From Chaetorhynchus papuensis (Eukaryota > Chordata > Aves > Passeriformes > Rhipiduridae): a stretch of 64,000 bases of DNA. The notes under the pieces are model-generated. The model did no database searches. It saw nothing but the letters and a program-made list of their open reading frames with translations, and was not told the origin of the DNA. The stretch's first letter is position 1. Every line of letters begins with the position of its first letter. This document shows positions 1 through 10,564 of this stretch, one piece after another. Location of the stretch: assembly GCA_013396525.1 (NCBI GenBank), contig VWYX01000363.1:706033-770032 (forward strand), read 5' to 3'. The position numbers and the translations under genes were made by a program.

Positions 1-815
1 GGACGTAAAGCTCTGGAAGAGATGCTGATCCTTTGCTTATATTTGATTGGCCAACAGAGAGCAGCAGTGTGAGACACTCTGAGAAGCTGCACCATAACAC
101 TTCAAACCTCACAGCCACAATGGTTAAAGCAGGGTGGTCTCACAGAACAGTCTTCCTTCACATGGAGGTGTAGGGAAAGAGTCACATTCCAAAGCCAAAA
201 CATAAAGAAGGCTACATCAATTTAAAGAAGAGGGAAAAACTAGAAGCACATTTTGGCACAGCTGAATTTGTTCATCATCAGTTCATACCTGCATAAATTA
301 GTTGATATCCATTAACTCTGTGCACTTATGATTTACCCATCTTTAGCATTCTTTTCCTGCTTAACAGCACTTTAATCCTAATTCTAAACACTCATTTGAA
401 ACAACTCATTAAACTTCTGTTCTTTCTCTTTTACTTCTCTCTCCCAAAGGCTGCCAATTGGCTGTTGCAAGTGTATGCACTTGCCCACAGAAACTGGAAC
501 TTTTCACCTGAAATTCCCTAAAATATTATATATAGAGAGAAACTAATCCAGGTCCCTAAACGTGGGCACGCAATTTGCATGCATACACAAATACTGAACA
601 CCAGGTCTTCTTAATTAATAGCAATTGTATTTTATTATTATTATTATATTAACGGATCTGCAACAGAATGCCAATGAAAAATATTTATTTCTTTCAAATG
701 TGGAAGAGTTTTATGCACATATTTACAAACAGCAGTGTCGGATACCACCACGGGTGCGATTTAAGTAAGATACATTAAATTTTTTTTTTTTTAAAAGCTT
801 CTGAGTGGAACTTGC
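1..815 (-). other. PLEKHA7 intron after the PH domain, partial
   Basis: No exon was recognised. The stretch is AT-rich, with a short TTATTATTATTATTAT tract near 634-650 and a poly-T run at about 781-792 immediately beyond the GC donor. The intron continues left of the window. Confidence 0.7.
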
Positions 816-994
816 CTCTTCAGTGAGGAGCGTGTCTGCATGAGAGCAGCCTGGTTCATAGCCCGGATCCAGGCGTTCATGTCCTCCTGGGTGTCAGCAC
901 TGAAGTAGTACGTCCTCATCCCCGTGTGCTCTGCCTGAGAGCCAATGACAGAATTCCTGTTATAAATATAGGCCCGCATACCTGTGTGAACAGC
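816..994 (-). CDS. PLEKHA7: PLEKHA7 exon: end of PH domain, with probable GC donor
   Basis: The exon has 179 bases (59 codons plus AG) and acceptor TTGCAG (AG at 996-995). The translation starts AVHTGMRAYIYN and runs through SGMRTYYFSADTQEDMN-type sequence (here HTGMRTYYFSADTQEDMN) into AWIRAMNQAA, the C-terminal PH helix with its invariant tryptophan, and ends SSLK plus a split arginine. The expected donor reads AG|GCAAGT at 815-810, a perfect U1 match apart from C at +2. This is the signature of a GC-AG intron. The open frame simply continues into the intron to a stop at 791. The loop after IYN appears one residue longer than in human (from memory). The next exon (D-E-K-V-E-R region in human) is outside the window. 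Confidence 0.94.
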
Positions 995-3900
995 CTGCAA
1001 GGAAAAAAGAAGAAATACAAGTCAGACAGCTCTTTCACTTTTTCCCCCCAAAAAATGTACTTCAAAACAGCTTTCCAGATTCCTTGGCTGTCTCTTGAAT
1101 TTGGTGTGAATTATCTGCCAGGATAAGTGCAGCAGGCTCACAAGGCACTCCAATTTTTACTGAAATTCCTCTGCCTCTTTCTAGAACTATTAAGTTGAAA
1201 GTCCAGCGCTTCTGATTTTCACAGCAGGAAACTTCAGCTTTTCATTTTATTTTAATTGATGCATTTAATTTGCCATAAATACTGTACTAAACAAATTGAA
1301 GAAATCCCTATGCTTAACAAATTTAAGAAATTCTCAATGAGACGTGCATCAGCAAGTCAATTTTCCCGGCTCATTTAATAAAGAAATTTATTCAGACAAA
1401 ACACAGACAAAAATCTTGCCATTTAAGCAATTAAACTGCTTATTTAGGATTCAATTATAATGCATGTTAATTGATCTTTTGGTTAAAGTGTGCACTTGAA
1501 CACGTATTAGCTGCAAAGTCACAAGACTTACTGATAAAAGTTAGTAATACTGATGGAATTATCACAGCACATAAAATTATGACAATTATCTCTGCACACC
1601 AAAATACTCCACGAAATTCCACTGCAAACTAGAGGTACTGGGCAGTTCCTCTAGAAATATATTCAGTATTCAAATGGATTCAATATGGAATGCCTTTGTA
1701 ACTCCAGGCTAGTTGAATTTAACCAAATCTCACCCACATTTGTATTAGCAATAGTATAAATATTACCAAATCATGTAAGTCCTGATACACTTCAGATTAA
1801 CAGGAAGAGATTCATCTCCTTACTCTCCAAAAAAACTGAAGACAGTATACTCTGCTTGGAAGCTCTTGTAATGATATTAAAATGAAATTAGTAATTTAAA
1901 CTTATTTTTATAAAACTAAGCCTGCTATCACACACAAAAACTAATAGCATTAAATACCGCTGACACAGAGTTTTTTAAAAAGAAAAATAATTACATCAAA
2001 TTTTTGATTTGGTTACATCTGTTTTTAAAGGGTAAATGTATCTTGCAAATCCTGCCTAAATAATTGCTCTTTTTGTACTGGTGAAATCTTCTCCCCCTCA
2101 TTATTCTAAATCAAATTACAAAAAAAATGACTGTAGAGACAATCACAGGTGGCTTCAGAAACACATCAATAGTTTTGACAAAACCCCGGCTATTTAAACC
2201 AATGCAGCCTTCCCTAAACATTATAACTTCAGTTGTTTACCCTGAAACTCCCAAATTACCATAACCTTAGAGACTTGTATTGACAACTCCAAAGAGCAAA
2301 ATATGTGCTTGCTATTACAGTGCTTTTAAATAAGTTCTGTGCAAAATTTACTCCCTTCCTATGGCAGGCTGTTCTCCTGAATGTGTGAAACGTGGCCTTT
2401 CCCTCCTGCGCCTCAAGCCCGGATGCCTGAGTTTGTTTTGAAAACTGGAGACTGAAGTAGAACAGCCAGCTAGAAAAAGGAGGAGGAGGAGGAGAAGGAA
2501 GAGAAGGAAAAGGTTACATGAAGAAGTCAAGACTCTCTCCTGTTGGAAAGAGTCTCCACTTCCCAACAGTATCGGTGCAAAGGGAATGAATGCAAGGCGG
2601 TTTCTTCTCAATTCCCACCATTAGCTGCCTGCCTGAACACAGGAAAACAGGACTTACACACGCTGAACAACAGCTCTGATCAATCACATATTTAGGAATC
2701 AAAGGACTTTGTTCATGTTTGCCTGGTTGAGTTCTTTGGGGGTTTTTTTGTTGTTATTGGGGGTTGTCTTTTTTTCTCCATTTTTAGAACACTAGAATGC
2801 TCAAAGCAAATATGATTCAGAAGCATTAATTCATTACAATTTATGGTTACCATCCACTGTACGGAGAGAACAAAAACTGGCAGCTCCAGATATAAAGGAG
2901 AATGGTGGTTTTAATGTGAGACCACACATTATGCAGTATGACTACAGAGTTCCTTCACAGAGCAGGCTGAGCCCACAGAAGGTGCTGAAATTCAGAAGTG
3001 AACTGATTCCTGCAGCAAAGCAGACTCTGCACGTCCCACTGCAGATGACGCAGTAGGACCCGACCATTCACTGCTTTTACACTTGCTTAAAAAACTCAGA
3101 ATTTTGGGTAACTATCTGCAGAGACTGCACACCCCACCAAGAAATGGATTTAACAGCTGCCTTAATTGATCTGTACACCCTGATCAACACAACCCACTTG
3201 TGTTTTAGGTTTTCCTTTCCAATACAGCTGCAAGCACTGCCTAAGAGGCTGTAGGTGAGAACAGTATCAAAATGCAAACTGTGCTGCACCACTCTCCCTT
3301 GAGAGACTGAAGCTCTCACAGCCACAGACATTCCCAGCTTCAGAAGGGGTAACGGAGATGGTGTGCTATTATCAACAAACATAAGCTCCTGAAGTTTGCA
3401 ATATATAACACGGGTTAAGGTAAAATTCAAATTTATTTCAGTTATTTATTAGTAGTGTGCTTTATATGCAAGAAAGCCACTTTGTGCCAATGTCCTGCAG
3501 CTGTCCCTGCTGGCAGACAGAAGCTAGCAGGCCTTTGGGGTTGGGATATTTTTTTTTTTTTTTAAGCCAAAGCAATTAGGATGGCTACAGCATACTAAAA
3601 AGCCTAAAACACAGCACATGCCCACAGGTACACACAACAGGGAAAAAATAATACTGGTACCTATTCATGCATTCAGACGCCTTAATGTGGATAGACTGAG
3701 AAGAAAAGCAGTCTCTCTCCCATAGTGCACAGTAGGAGAAATGGACAGTAAACCCCAAGAGCATATCAACAGGACAAGACAAGGACAAAAAAATTAAACA
3801 AGTTAAAATCATTAAAAGATTCATGTTTCAAAAAAAAAAAAAAAATACTTAACAAAAGACTGTACTAAAAGTAACTAATGCCTACAGCTGTTCACATCCA

Positions 3901-6900
3901 CTCGTTCAAAATACCTAGGAGAGAAGAAGCTACCATTCATAGAACAAAGGGATGAAGAAGGGAACAGTTTTCTAATAACTAATTTTTTTAAGCTAGTTCT
4001 GTCAATAAGCTGTAATATACAGAAATTTCCTCCTTCTCCTTAATTTTGATATTTATGAACCATTTCTGAGCAAAAACTGAATTAATACTCTGAGCCTTCA
4101 CTACAAACTCAACAACAGCCCACTACGACCTAACTCATCTTTCACCCTTAAATAATATTGAGTTTTTAAGGATTTCTAGAAGCTTGAACCCTCCCCTCCT
4201 GCAAATTTGAAAACAGCACCTCTCAAATTTACAGTGCTTGGCATTTCTTCACCTGACTCCTCAGACCCAGAGCAATACGGGAGCCTAAGGAAGCAACACT
4301 GATTCAGAGAACACAATGGAACAAACTATGTCAAATTTTTTTGTAGAAAAACCAGTGAGATGAAAGGTAAGAAGTTTGCCCTGGTCTCAGCAGGTCTAAG
4401 CATGAACAAACACTTCCATTTGTAAGAAAGACCAGTTAAAAATAATTTTCGTGTTTGAGGACAACAAGGCCTCTAAAGAGACTGTGATGACATGAACCTT
4501 CTTAAAATGATACTACTCCTGTTTAAAACTATTGTATTACTACAAAATACAGGCAGTTCTCTGTTAATCACAGGAAATATTTCCTAATGTTGTGCAAGCC
4601 TTTTCACATTAAAGTCTAAACACTGAATTTGTGCTCACTCATATTGATACCAACAAAAAAATATATTATTTTAAAATGCAGCAATTAGATTAACTAAATA
4701 TCTTTAGGATGTGAGCTGCTGAACTAAATATGCATTAAGGATCCCGAGTTCTAGGCTCACACACAGCTTAGTGACAGTGGCTTTCAGCTAGTCACAGCAC
4801 TTTGCTTGGCACAGATAAAGGAAGTGAAAAAATTGTCAAAAATTGTATCAAGATAAATACTTAACAGCACAGTTTCTAAACAAAAAAATTAAACTCACAT
4901 CCTGTTACATTTCTAAGTAAGGGTTTGATGGCATTTCAAAAGCCTGTATGCAGTTCTGGAGGCCTAGAATTATTAAACACCCAAAGAGACACAAAAACTT
5001 AAGTTGGACCTCAGGAGGTGACGAAAGGAAAAGGATTTTGAGAACTCCTACAGCGCACATTTTAACAGTTTGTAGGGTTTAACACAGACCCCAGTGAGCG
5101 TGCATTTTACAAGCCTCCTTCTAACCGAATAATATGCAAAAAGCATCCATGTATTTGCTAAGCAAATTTCCTTCCTCTAGTTCTGCAAACGAAAGAGTTG
5201 AATTTTTTTGCAGTTTTACTGTTTCCCCAGCTTCCAAACTCATTGCCACTTCAATTGGGAGCCAACCCCTCCGTTGCAACAGAAGATTTACGACAATCTC
5301 AACAGAGAACAGGCCAAACGTAAGAAGTGTCATGGCGCATTCTCCCACTCATTCAGGTCCTAAATGCAAAAAAAAAAAAGTCTTATCTTTATTTTGGGCT
5401 TAATCTGCTCGTGCGTTCTATTTGTGGCCGCGCTGCCCTGCGAGACAGAATGTCCGTCTGTGCCCGGGGTCTCGAGGGGTTCTGAGGAGATGAGATAAAG
5501 GTAATGGCTGCTGAGTGCTGGAATGCCAGCTCGGGGGTGCTCCTGCTGCTGCCAGCTGCCCACGGCCGACTCTGTGACCACGGAACGTCAGTGCTGGACA
5601 GGGTCCATAGCACAGCAACCGCACAAAACCCTCCTACTGCCCTCAGAGCTGGGTCTGAATAACATCAAACTGCAGCATCCAGCCTGCAGTCCATCATCAA
5701 ACGCCTAAAGCAGAGTTAAAACTGGCCTGACAAACTGATAGATGAAATGTTGACTTTTTTTTACAGGGATTTCTAAAATTTTCTTTTGCTATTAACACCC
5801 TATTTCTACCTATATCAACCTTTTAGCAATGATCTTGTGTTGAAAGTTTCAGGTTTCTGGCTCATAATGTTTTCAGAAAAAGACTCTTCAGATTAAATAC
5901 CTGGTAGAGCTCATATAGATATCATACCCTAAAAGGAACAGGGGAAGTCTGCATTTGCTTCTGGAAAGGTTTAACCATGATCACACCTTGGATTCTTCTC
6001 CCTCGGCCAGTGGTGACTCAAGAGCATGTGCGTAAACACTTCGGAATAAAATAAAAAAGCAGGGAAGCCTAGAGGAGTACATTGAGTTCCCCTCTTTCAG
6101 TACGTGCTTCCTCCTAGGAAAAGGCTCTAGAAAAGGAGGGCTTTATGAATCACACTCAGTAAACACTAGAGGTGGAATGTTTTTCTTAAACAAAGATTTC
6201 TTTGTAGCTTTATCCTGATATCTCACATTCAACACATTTTAAAAAGTACAATAAACATTTCCACAAAGTGCACTGGGTCTTTTTAAAACACATTTCCCAA
6301 GTTAATATTTGTTCAATAAATTTCAAACCATTATCCACTTGAACATAGAACTGAAAGTAATAAAAGGCAGTCTTAATTTTGAAATACCTCAAAAAATCAA
6401 AATGCAAGAGAAAGTCAGATGTTCTTCATAATTTCAGCACAGAAAATATTTAAATAGAGATTCTTTCCAGATCACCTAAAGGATGCCTGGTTGAAACCTG
6501 ACCTGTAAATTACTTTTAAAGTGAATAACTCATTTGCTTCATAGAAAAACAAGTTCTGCTCTGATTTTAAATCTGCCACAAGCACAGAAGTTTCTAAACT
6601 TTGCCTAAGTGCTGCAGTTTAGAAAATTACTTGGAGTCAGGTTTTTGCACTATCAAGAAGTGTATGTTTTATTTAATATCCATGGGCTTTCATAACGAAG
6701 ACTAGAACAGTAAATTATACAATGCTATTTATTCTTAGAAAAACCACGAAACCACCCTCAAACTATATCAAACAAGAGTACTTTTTCCTTTAAAAATCCA
6801 TATCACTTAGGATAACTAAGTTGTCATTTTCTAACTGTGAGAACTGACTCGATTATTTTCTTTTTAAAAAAACCACAACAAAACCAAACAGACATCAGTC

Positions 6901-7252
6901 CATTATGAGATCAAGGACTCCAGTATAAAGTAAATTAGACAACTTTTCTTCCAATTTGTAAACAGTACTGGAACAACTTGTCAATACTAATTTCTCATTT
7001 TAGAAACAGGCTCTTTACTCACAGACACTTCATCAAGCTTTAAGGACACTTACAAAGTAACAGACATGAATGTCAATTCATAAGCAAAAAAAAAAAAAAG
7101 CTATGTCACAATTGAACAGGCAGTCAATAAACCTGTCTCCTTTTAAAAACTAGGAACAAGTAAAATAGGAAAGCAGATGATGTTCTTGTTTACAACAGCA
7201 GCTTTTCTAATGCAAATAAACTAGGATTAGCTGATAAGCTTTGCAAATGTAC
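995..7252 (-). other. PLEKHA7 intron between PH exons
   Basis: 6.3 kb of mostly AT-rich intron without a recognisable gene. It holds a purine-rich GGA tract near 2476-2512, poly-T/A runs (about 3550, 3830 and 7087), and one compositionally odd CpG-rich islet at 5410-5631, listed separately. The short open frames on both strands match nothing I recognise. Confidence 0.7.
5410..5631. promoter_or_regulatory. CpG-rich intragenic islet, function unknown
   Basis: I count 14 CpG dinucleotides in about 220 bases here, while the flanking kilobases have almost none. The segment includes GGCCGCGC, CCCGGGGTCTCGAG and CACGGCCGAC strings and an AGATAA GATA-type motif at about 5494. Several overlapping open frames on both strands are best explained by the high GC content. 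It may be an internal promoter, an enhancer or a decayed GC-rich repeat; the sequence alone does not decide. Confidence 0.35.
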
Positions 7253-7353
7253 CTTAAAAGAAAATTTGCGATTTATCCGATCTTCAGGCCCAACTGGAGA
7301 TATTACATAACTAGGCAGTGGTATGCTCCCCAGAACAGACTCTTCTCTGCTGT
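7253..7353 (-). CDS. PLEKHA7: PLEKHA7 exon: central PH domain
   Basis: The exon has 101 bases (two bases completing an aspartate, then 33 codons, phase 0 end), acceptor TCCACAG (AG at 7355-7354) and donor AAG|GTACAT at 7252. The translation SREESVLGSIPLPSYVISPV, then GPEDRINRKFSFK, matches the PLEKHA7 PH domain between strands 3 and 5. It is too short on its own to stand out as an open frame and was found by looking for the segment missing between the neighbouring exons. A CR1 fragment begins about 90 bases upstream in the preceding intron. Confidence 0.94.
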
Positions 7354-8558
7354 CTGTGGAATAAAGAAATAGAATTTAAATCCCTGCACGGTTCAGTGGG
7401 CTCACAATACATTCTCCTTTATGGACACAGAGAAAACAGGCATTAAGTAGAAAGAGCAGTGGTTCAGGCGGGATATAAGGCAAAGCATTTTCCCAAGGAC
7501 ACAGCAGCAGGGGCACAGGCCAAGGAAGGAGCTGTGCCATCTCCATCCTTGGAGGTTTTCAATGCCTGACTTGATTAATCCCTGAGCAACCTGGGCTGAC
7601 TCCTTTCCTGACCCTGCTTTCACCAGGCAGTGGCATAGGACACTTCCTGAAGTCCTCTCTGATCCAAATGCACTTATGACTCAACACCAATAATATGTGC
7701 AGAAAAATGTTTTATTTTTAAAGAAAAAAGTTTGTTTGTTTTTTTAAAAAGCAGTCTGGGTTTTTATTGAAGTTTTTTCTTTTTTGGGGGGGGGTCGGTG
7801 GGTAGATGTTGCTTTTTAGGTTCGGCCAGAAGAATACACTTCAAGAATAAAGCTTATTGTGCCAAAAGAGCTGTGACAGGCTGCATATTATGACAGACCT
7901 TCCATTTAGCACTAATTCCATCTAAGCTAATTGCTATAATTAGGAATCCTCTCTTACTGCTGGCTCCAAGTGATCAATAGCAGAAATGCATTATCTAGAA
8001 ATATGAATTCCAAGCCTGATATTCTGCAATGCTTTCCAAAAATTGTAGCACACAAAGTATTGAAGACTTGAAAATAACCTTATGTAATACCTAGTTTGGT
8101 GTAAGATCACATCTAACCATTTTTTTTTTTTTTTGTAGAATTACTGGATTCAGAAGTTTTTACTCTTACTTTGTCCCTTGGATAAAAGCTGAACCAATGT
8201 CCTGATCTGGCCATAGCACATTCTGAAAAAACTCAGATGCCCAAGTGCAAGCAAGTAGACACCACAACACAGACCAGAGATGGCACAAATCTTAATTTAT
8301 TGCAGTCAGATGTTCTGGAAGGTAAACCGTGGCATATACCGAACAAAGTAGGTGAAAAAACATCACGCAGCATCCTTTGCTTCCCCCTACTCTGGCCTGG
8401 AATTTGCTGTGCAATTAAGATGTCTGGCCAAGCAATTGTTTCACTGTTCATCTCAGAACAACTAACTTTATCTGAAGAGTTCAGCTGGTTCATGCATTCA
8501 CCGTGATTTGTACAGGTGAACTGCTCAGACTGACTCCAAACATCTCCTATCTGCTCAC
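7354..8558 (-). other. PLEKHA7 intron with a CR1 insertion
   Basis: A 1.2-kb intron containing the CR1 fragment listed separately, a G-rich run near 7785-7800 and a poly-T run near 8122-8137. Nothing else was recognised. Confidence 0.7.
7440..7665 (+). mobile_element. CR1 LINE fragment (3' region)
   Basis: Between about 7500 and 7620 the sequence carries the characteristic avian CR1 3'-end wording, including CCATCCTTGGAGGTTTTCAA followed by CCTGAGCAACCTGG and GACCCTGCTTT. The element is antisense to PLEKHA7 and 5'-truncated, as most CR1 copies are. Its edges are approximate because the 5' part is decayed. Confidence 0.75.
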
Positions 8559-8631
8559 CTTTGTAGTAAAACAAGCAATAATCAGCAAGCACAAACCATC
8601 GTCTCTTCCATAACCGCATTCCAGAGCTATC
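8559..8631 (-). CDS. PLEKHA7: PLEKHA7 exon: PH domain beta-1/beta-2 to beta-3
   Basis: The exon has 73 bases (24 codons plus one base), acceptor GTTTCAG (AG at 8633-8632) and donor AAAG|GTGAGC at 8558. The translation is DSSGMRLWKRRWFVLADYCL followed by FYYK. WKRRWFVL is the second PH beta strand and carries the basic residues of the inositol-phosphate pocket; CLFYYK is the third strand. The remaining G begins the aspartate codon completed by the next exon. An open frame continues past the donor to about 8233, but that part is intron read-through with no similarity to the family. Confidence 0.95.
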
Positions 8632-8931
8632 CTGAAACACAAGAAATGTGATTTTCATTTAAGGAAACTTAACAGATACAATGCTGATCCAGCGAGTAGC
8701 TCACCAGAAATTTACCTAAATACGATTGCTAATTGCAAAACAAATGGTTTATATCTCAGCAAAATATTATGTACTAAGAAAGGTAAGAGGCAAAATATCC
8801 AGCTATAAAAAAGTGAGGGCAGAATATTCAAACTGCTAATTTTCACTAAGTAATTAAACTCTCATCCCAAACAGCATTCAGATTAACCTTATACTCAACC
8901 TATGTTCATTTTACCTATACAGATTTATCTG

Positions 8932-8967
8932 CAAGGAATATATATATATAGATATATATATTCCTTG
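8932..8967. repeat. 36-bp AT-rich near-perfect palindrome
   Basis: CAAGGAATATATATAT reads into its own reverse complement ending ATATTCCTTG, with a single mismatch pair (A8948 against G8951). All other positions i and 8999 minus... the mirrored partner pair correctly. It could extrude as a cruciform. It probably arose from slippage of a TA run flanked by complementary ends. Confidence 0.8.
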
Positions 8968-9225
8968 GAATATATTTCCTTTCTTAGGAAACCAAGTGTG
9001 TTTCTGGATGGCACAAACTCCAACAAAGACTGCCTGCAGACCACAATGAAAATTACTACACAGCTGTGCAGTATGACCTCATATTTCAGGCAATGATAGC
9101 CTATAATTCAATCACCATATGTTACCCATGCCTAAAATGTAATTTAATCAAATATTCCTTAGGAAATAAAACAGGAGGTATAATGTGCAAATTTTAATGA
9201 AGTATAATATAATATGCCTGTGGAG

Positions 9226-9254
9226 ATATATATAGATATAGATATATATATATA
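9226..9254. repeat. (TA)n/(GATA) simple repeat
   Basis: A short run of GATATATATAGATATAGATATATATATATAACC type, i.e. interspersed GATA and TA units. Apparently ordinary simple repeat, resembling the palindrome 280 bases away. Confidence 0.7.
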
Positions 9255-10459
9255 ACCTTGTCAAAATGAGTAATATTTGCATTGAAATTAATTTGTGAAG
9301 CTTTTAAATTTGCCAGACTATAACCTAAGCAAGTGCAGCTTCTTCAGCTCGGGTAGGCTTTGATGAGACCAGCAGCATGAAAAGCACCTTCAGGCTTTAA
9401 GGGTGTACAAGCAGAGGTTAGGGGACAGAAGGAAATAGGATATACAACACTGCTCTAGCTATTACCCTCCTCCCTTCTGCAATCAAATTCAGTATGGAAG
9501 GACTTTCTTCCCTTCCCATTTTCATGCCACAAGGCTGGCAACACATACTGTGTCTGAGTTCTGATTCTGTCCTGAAAACTAATGGACTTGGGTAGTGGAT
9601 GTCAGCAGAGCTGAGAGCAGAACACAGCAGAATTACATCTCTCCACCCAGGAGGAAGCAGACAGCTGGCAGCTATTTCACTTTCCTGTGCCTGTAAAATG
9701 ATAACTGTGAGCCTCAGGTCCCAGCCTTCTCCTACCCATCCCTAAACCTAGCTGCTGGACCTCTGGTGATAATCTGGGAGACACTGGGTGCCAAATTAGA
9801 AGCAGGGGAAGTATTATCATACAACAAACAGCTTTATTTACTTATTACACTCAAGGACGTGCTTCTGTCAGCTTAAGAGTTCAAGACACAGCAGCTGCAG
9901 AATTCTGTTCACTGGATAAATTTCTATAATCCAGCCTTTGCTGGCTACTGGTCTTGGTGACAGCAACGTGTGGTGAATGGGTCCCCACTTCCCATAATTT
10001 TCTCCCTCCTACTTCTAGAGGACAAAAGGCACATGCACTGGAATTAAGCCTTTGATCAGGGCACAAGGGCATAAGCAAGCAGATAGAATAAGGCCTTCAC
10101 AGCCAGCCTCAGGCTGAGTGTGTTCTAAGGGAGTCCAAGATCAGCGTGGCAACAAGCCAGCAGGATAAAACAGGGAAAATAACCAGATTTAGATAACAAA
10201 GTTTTAGCCTCAATATCGAGCTGTGATGGTGATGTCCATTTATCAGCTTCCTTTCCTGAACCAAACCCGTTTGTAAACCTTGGTTTTCACACTTGCCAAG
10301 CATGAACTTCTCACTATGGAGGTCTGTGGAAGTACCCAACACTGCCCTGTGTGTCACCAACACTTGAGCTTCTGCTGTCTCAGTTCCTTGGAGGGCACTT
10401 GCTCTTCCTTGATGATTGCACTGAGGCATATGAACAGAAACAGGTGATCATGTGCATAC

Positions 10460-10564
10460 CTGTTTGTGCAGCCAGCCTCTTACAATCACAGGAACATTGG
10501 GATTCCTCCTGATCGCTTGGTCCCTCTTTCCAAAGCTATGAACTTTGTTTCCAGTCTTCAAAAC
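10460..10564 (-). CDS. PLEKHA7: PLEKHA7 exon: start of PH domain (beta-1)
   Basis: The exon has 105 bases (35 codons, phase 0 at both ends), acceptor TTACAG (AG at 10566-10565) and donor CAG|GTATGC at 10459. The translation includes KVHSFGKRDQAIRRNPNVP and ends VIVRGWLHKQ. The basic stretch just before the PH domain and the GWLHKQ first beta strand are typical of the PLEKHA family. The lysine in LHKQ begins the K-x(n)-K/R-x-R phosphoinositide-binding pattern that continues in the next exon. Identity to human PLEKHA7 is very high over RDQAIRRNPNVPV, so the assignment is firm. Confidence 0.95.

Larger units (their letters stand above)
8632..10459 (-). other. PLEKHA7 intron with AT palindromes
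   Basis: A 1.8-kb intron. It contains the near-perfect palindrome at 8932-8967 and a TATA/GATA simple repeat at about 9226-9254. No gene was recognised. Confidence 0.7.

Noticed and set aside
2470..2512. GGA-rich purine tract as a regulatory triplex site
   Set aside because: Short imperfect simple repeat with nothing else supporting a function.
4925..5045. Possible CR1 trace (GTTGGACCTCAGGAGGT)
   Set aside because: Only one short match to CR1 wording; the surroundings do not follow the element.
8233..8558. Continuation of the PH exon open frame (about 108 codons)
   Set aside because: A strong GTGAGC donor at 8558 and the matching exon at 7353 show it is intron read-through.
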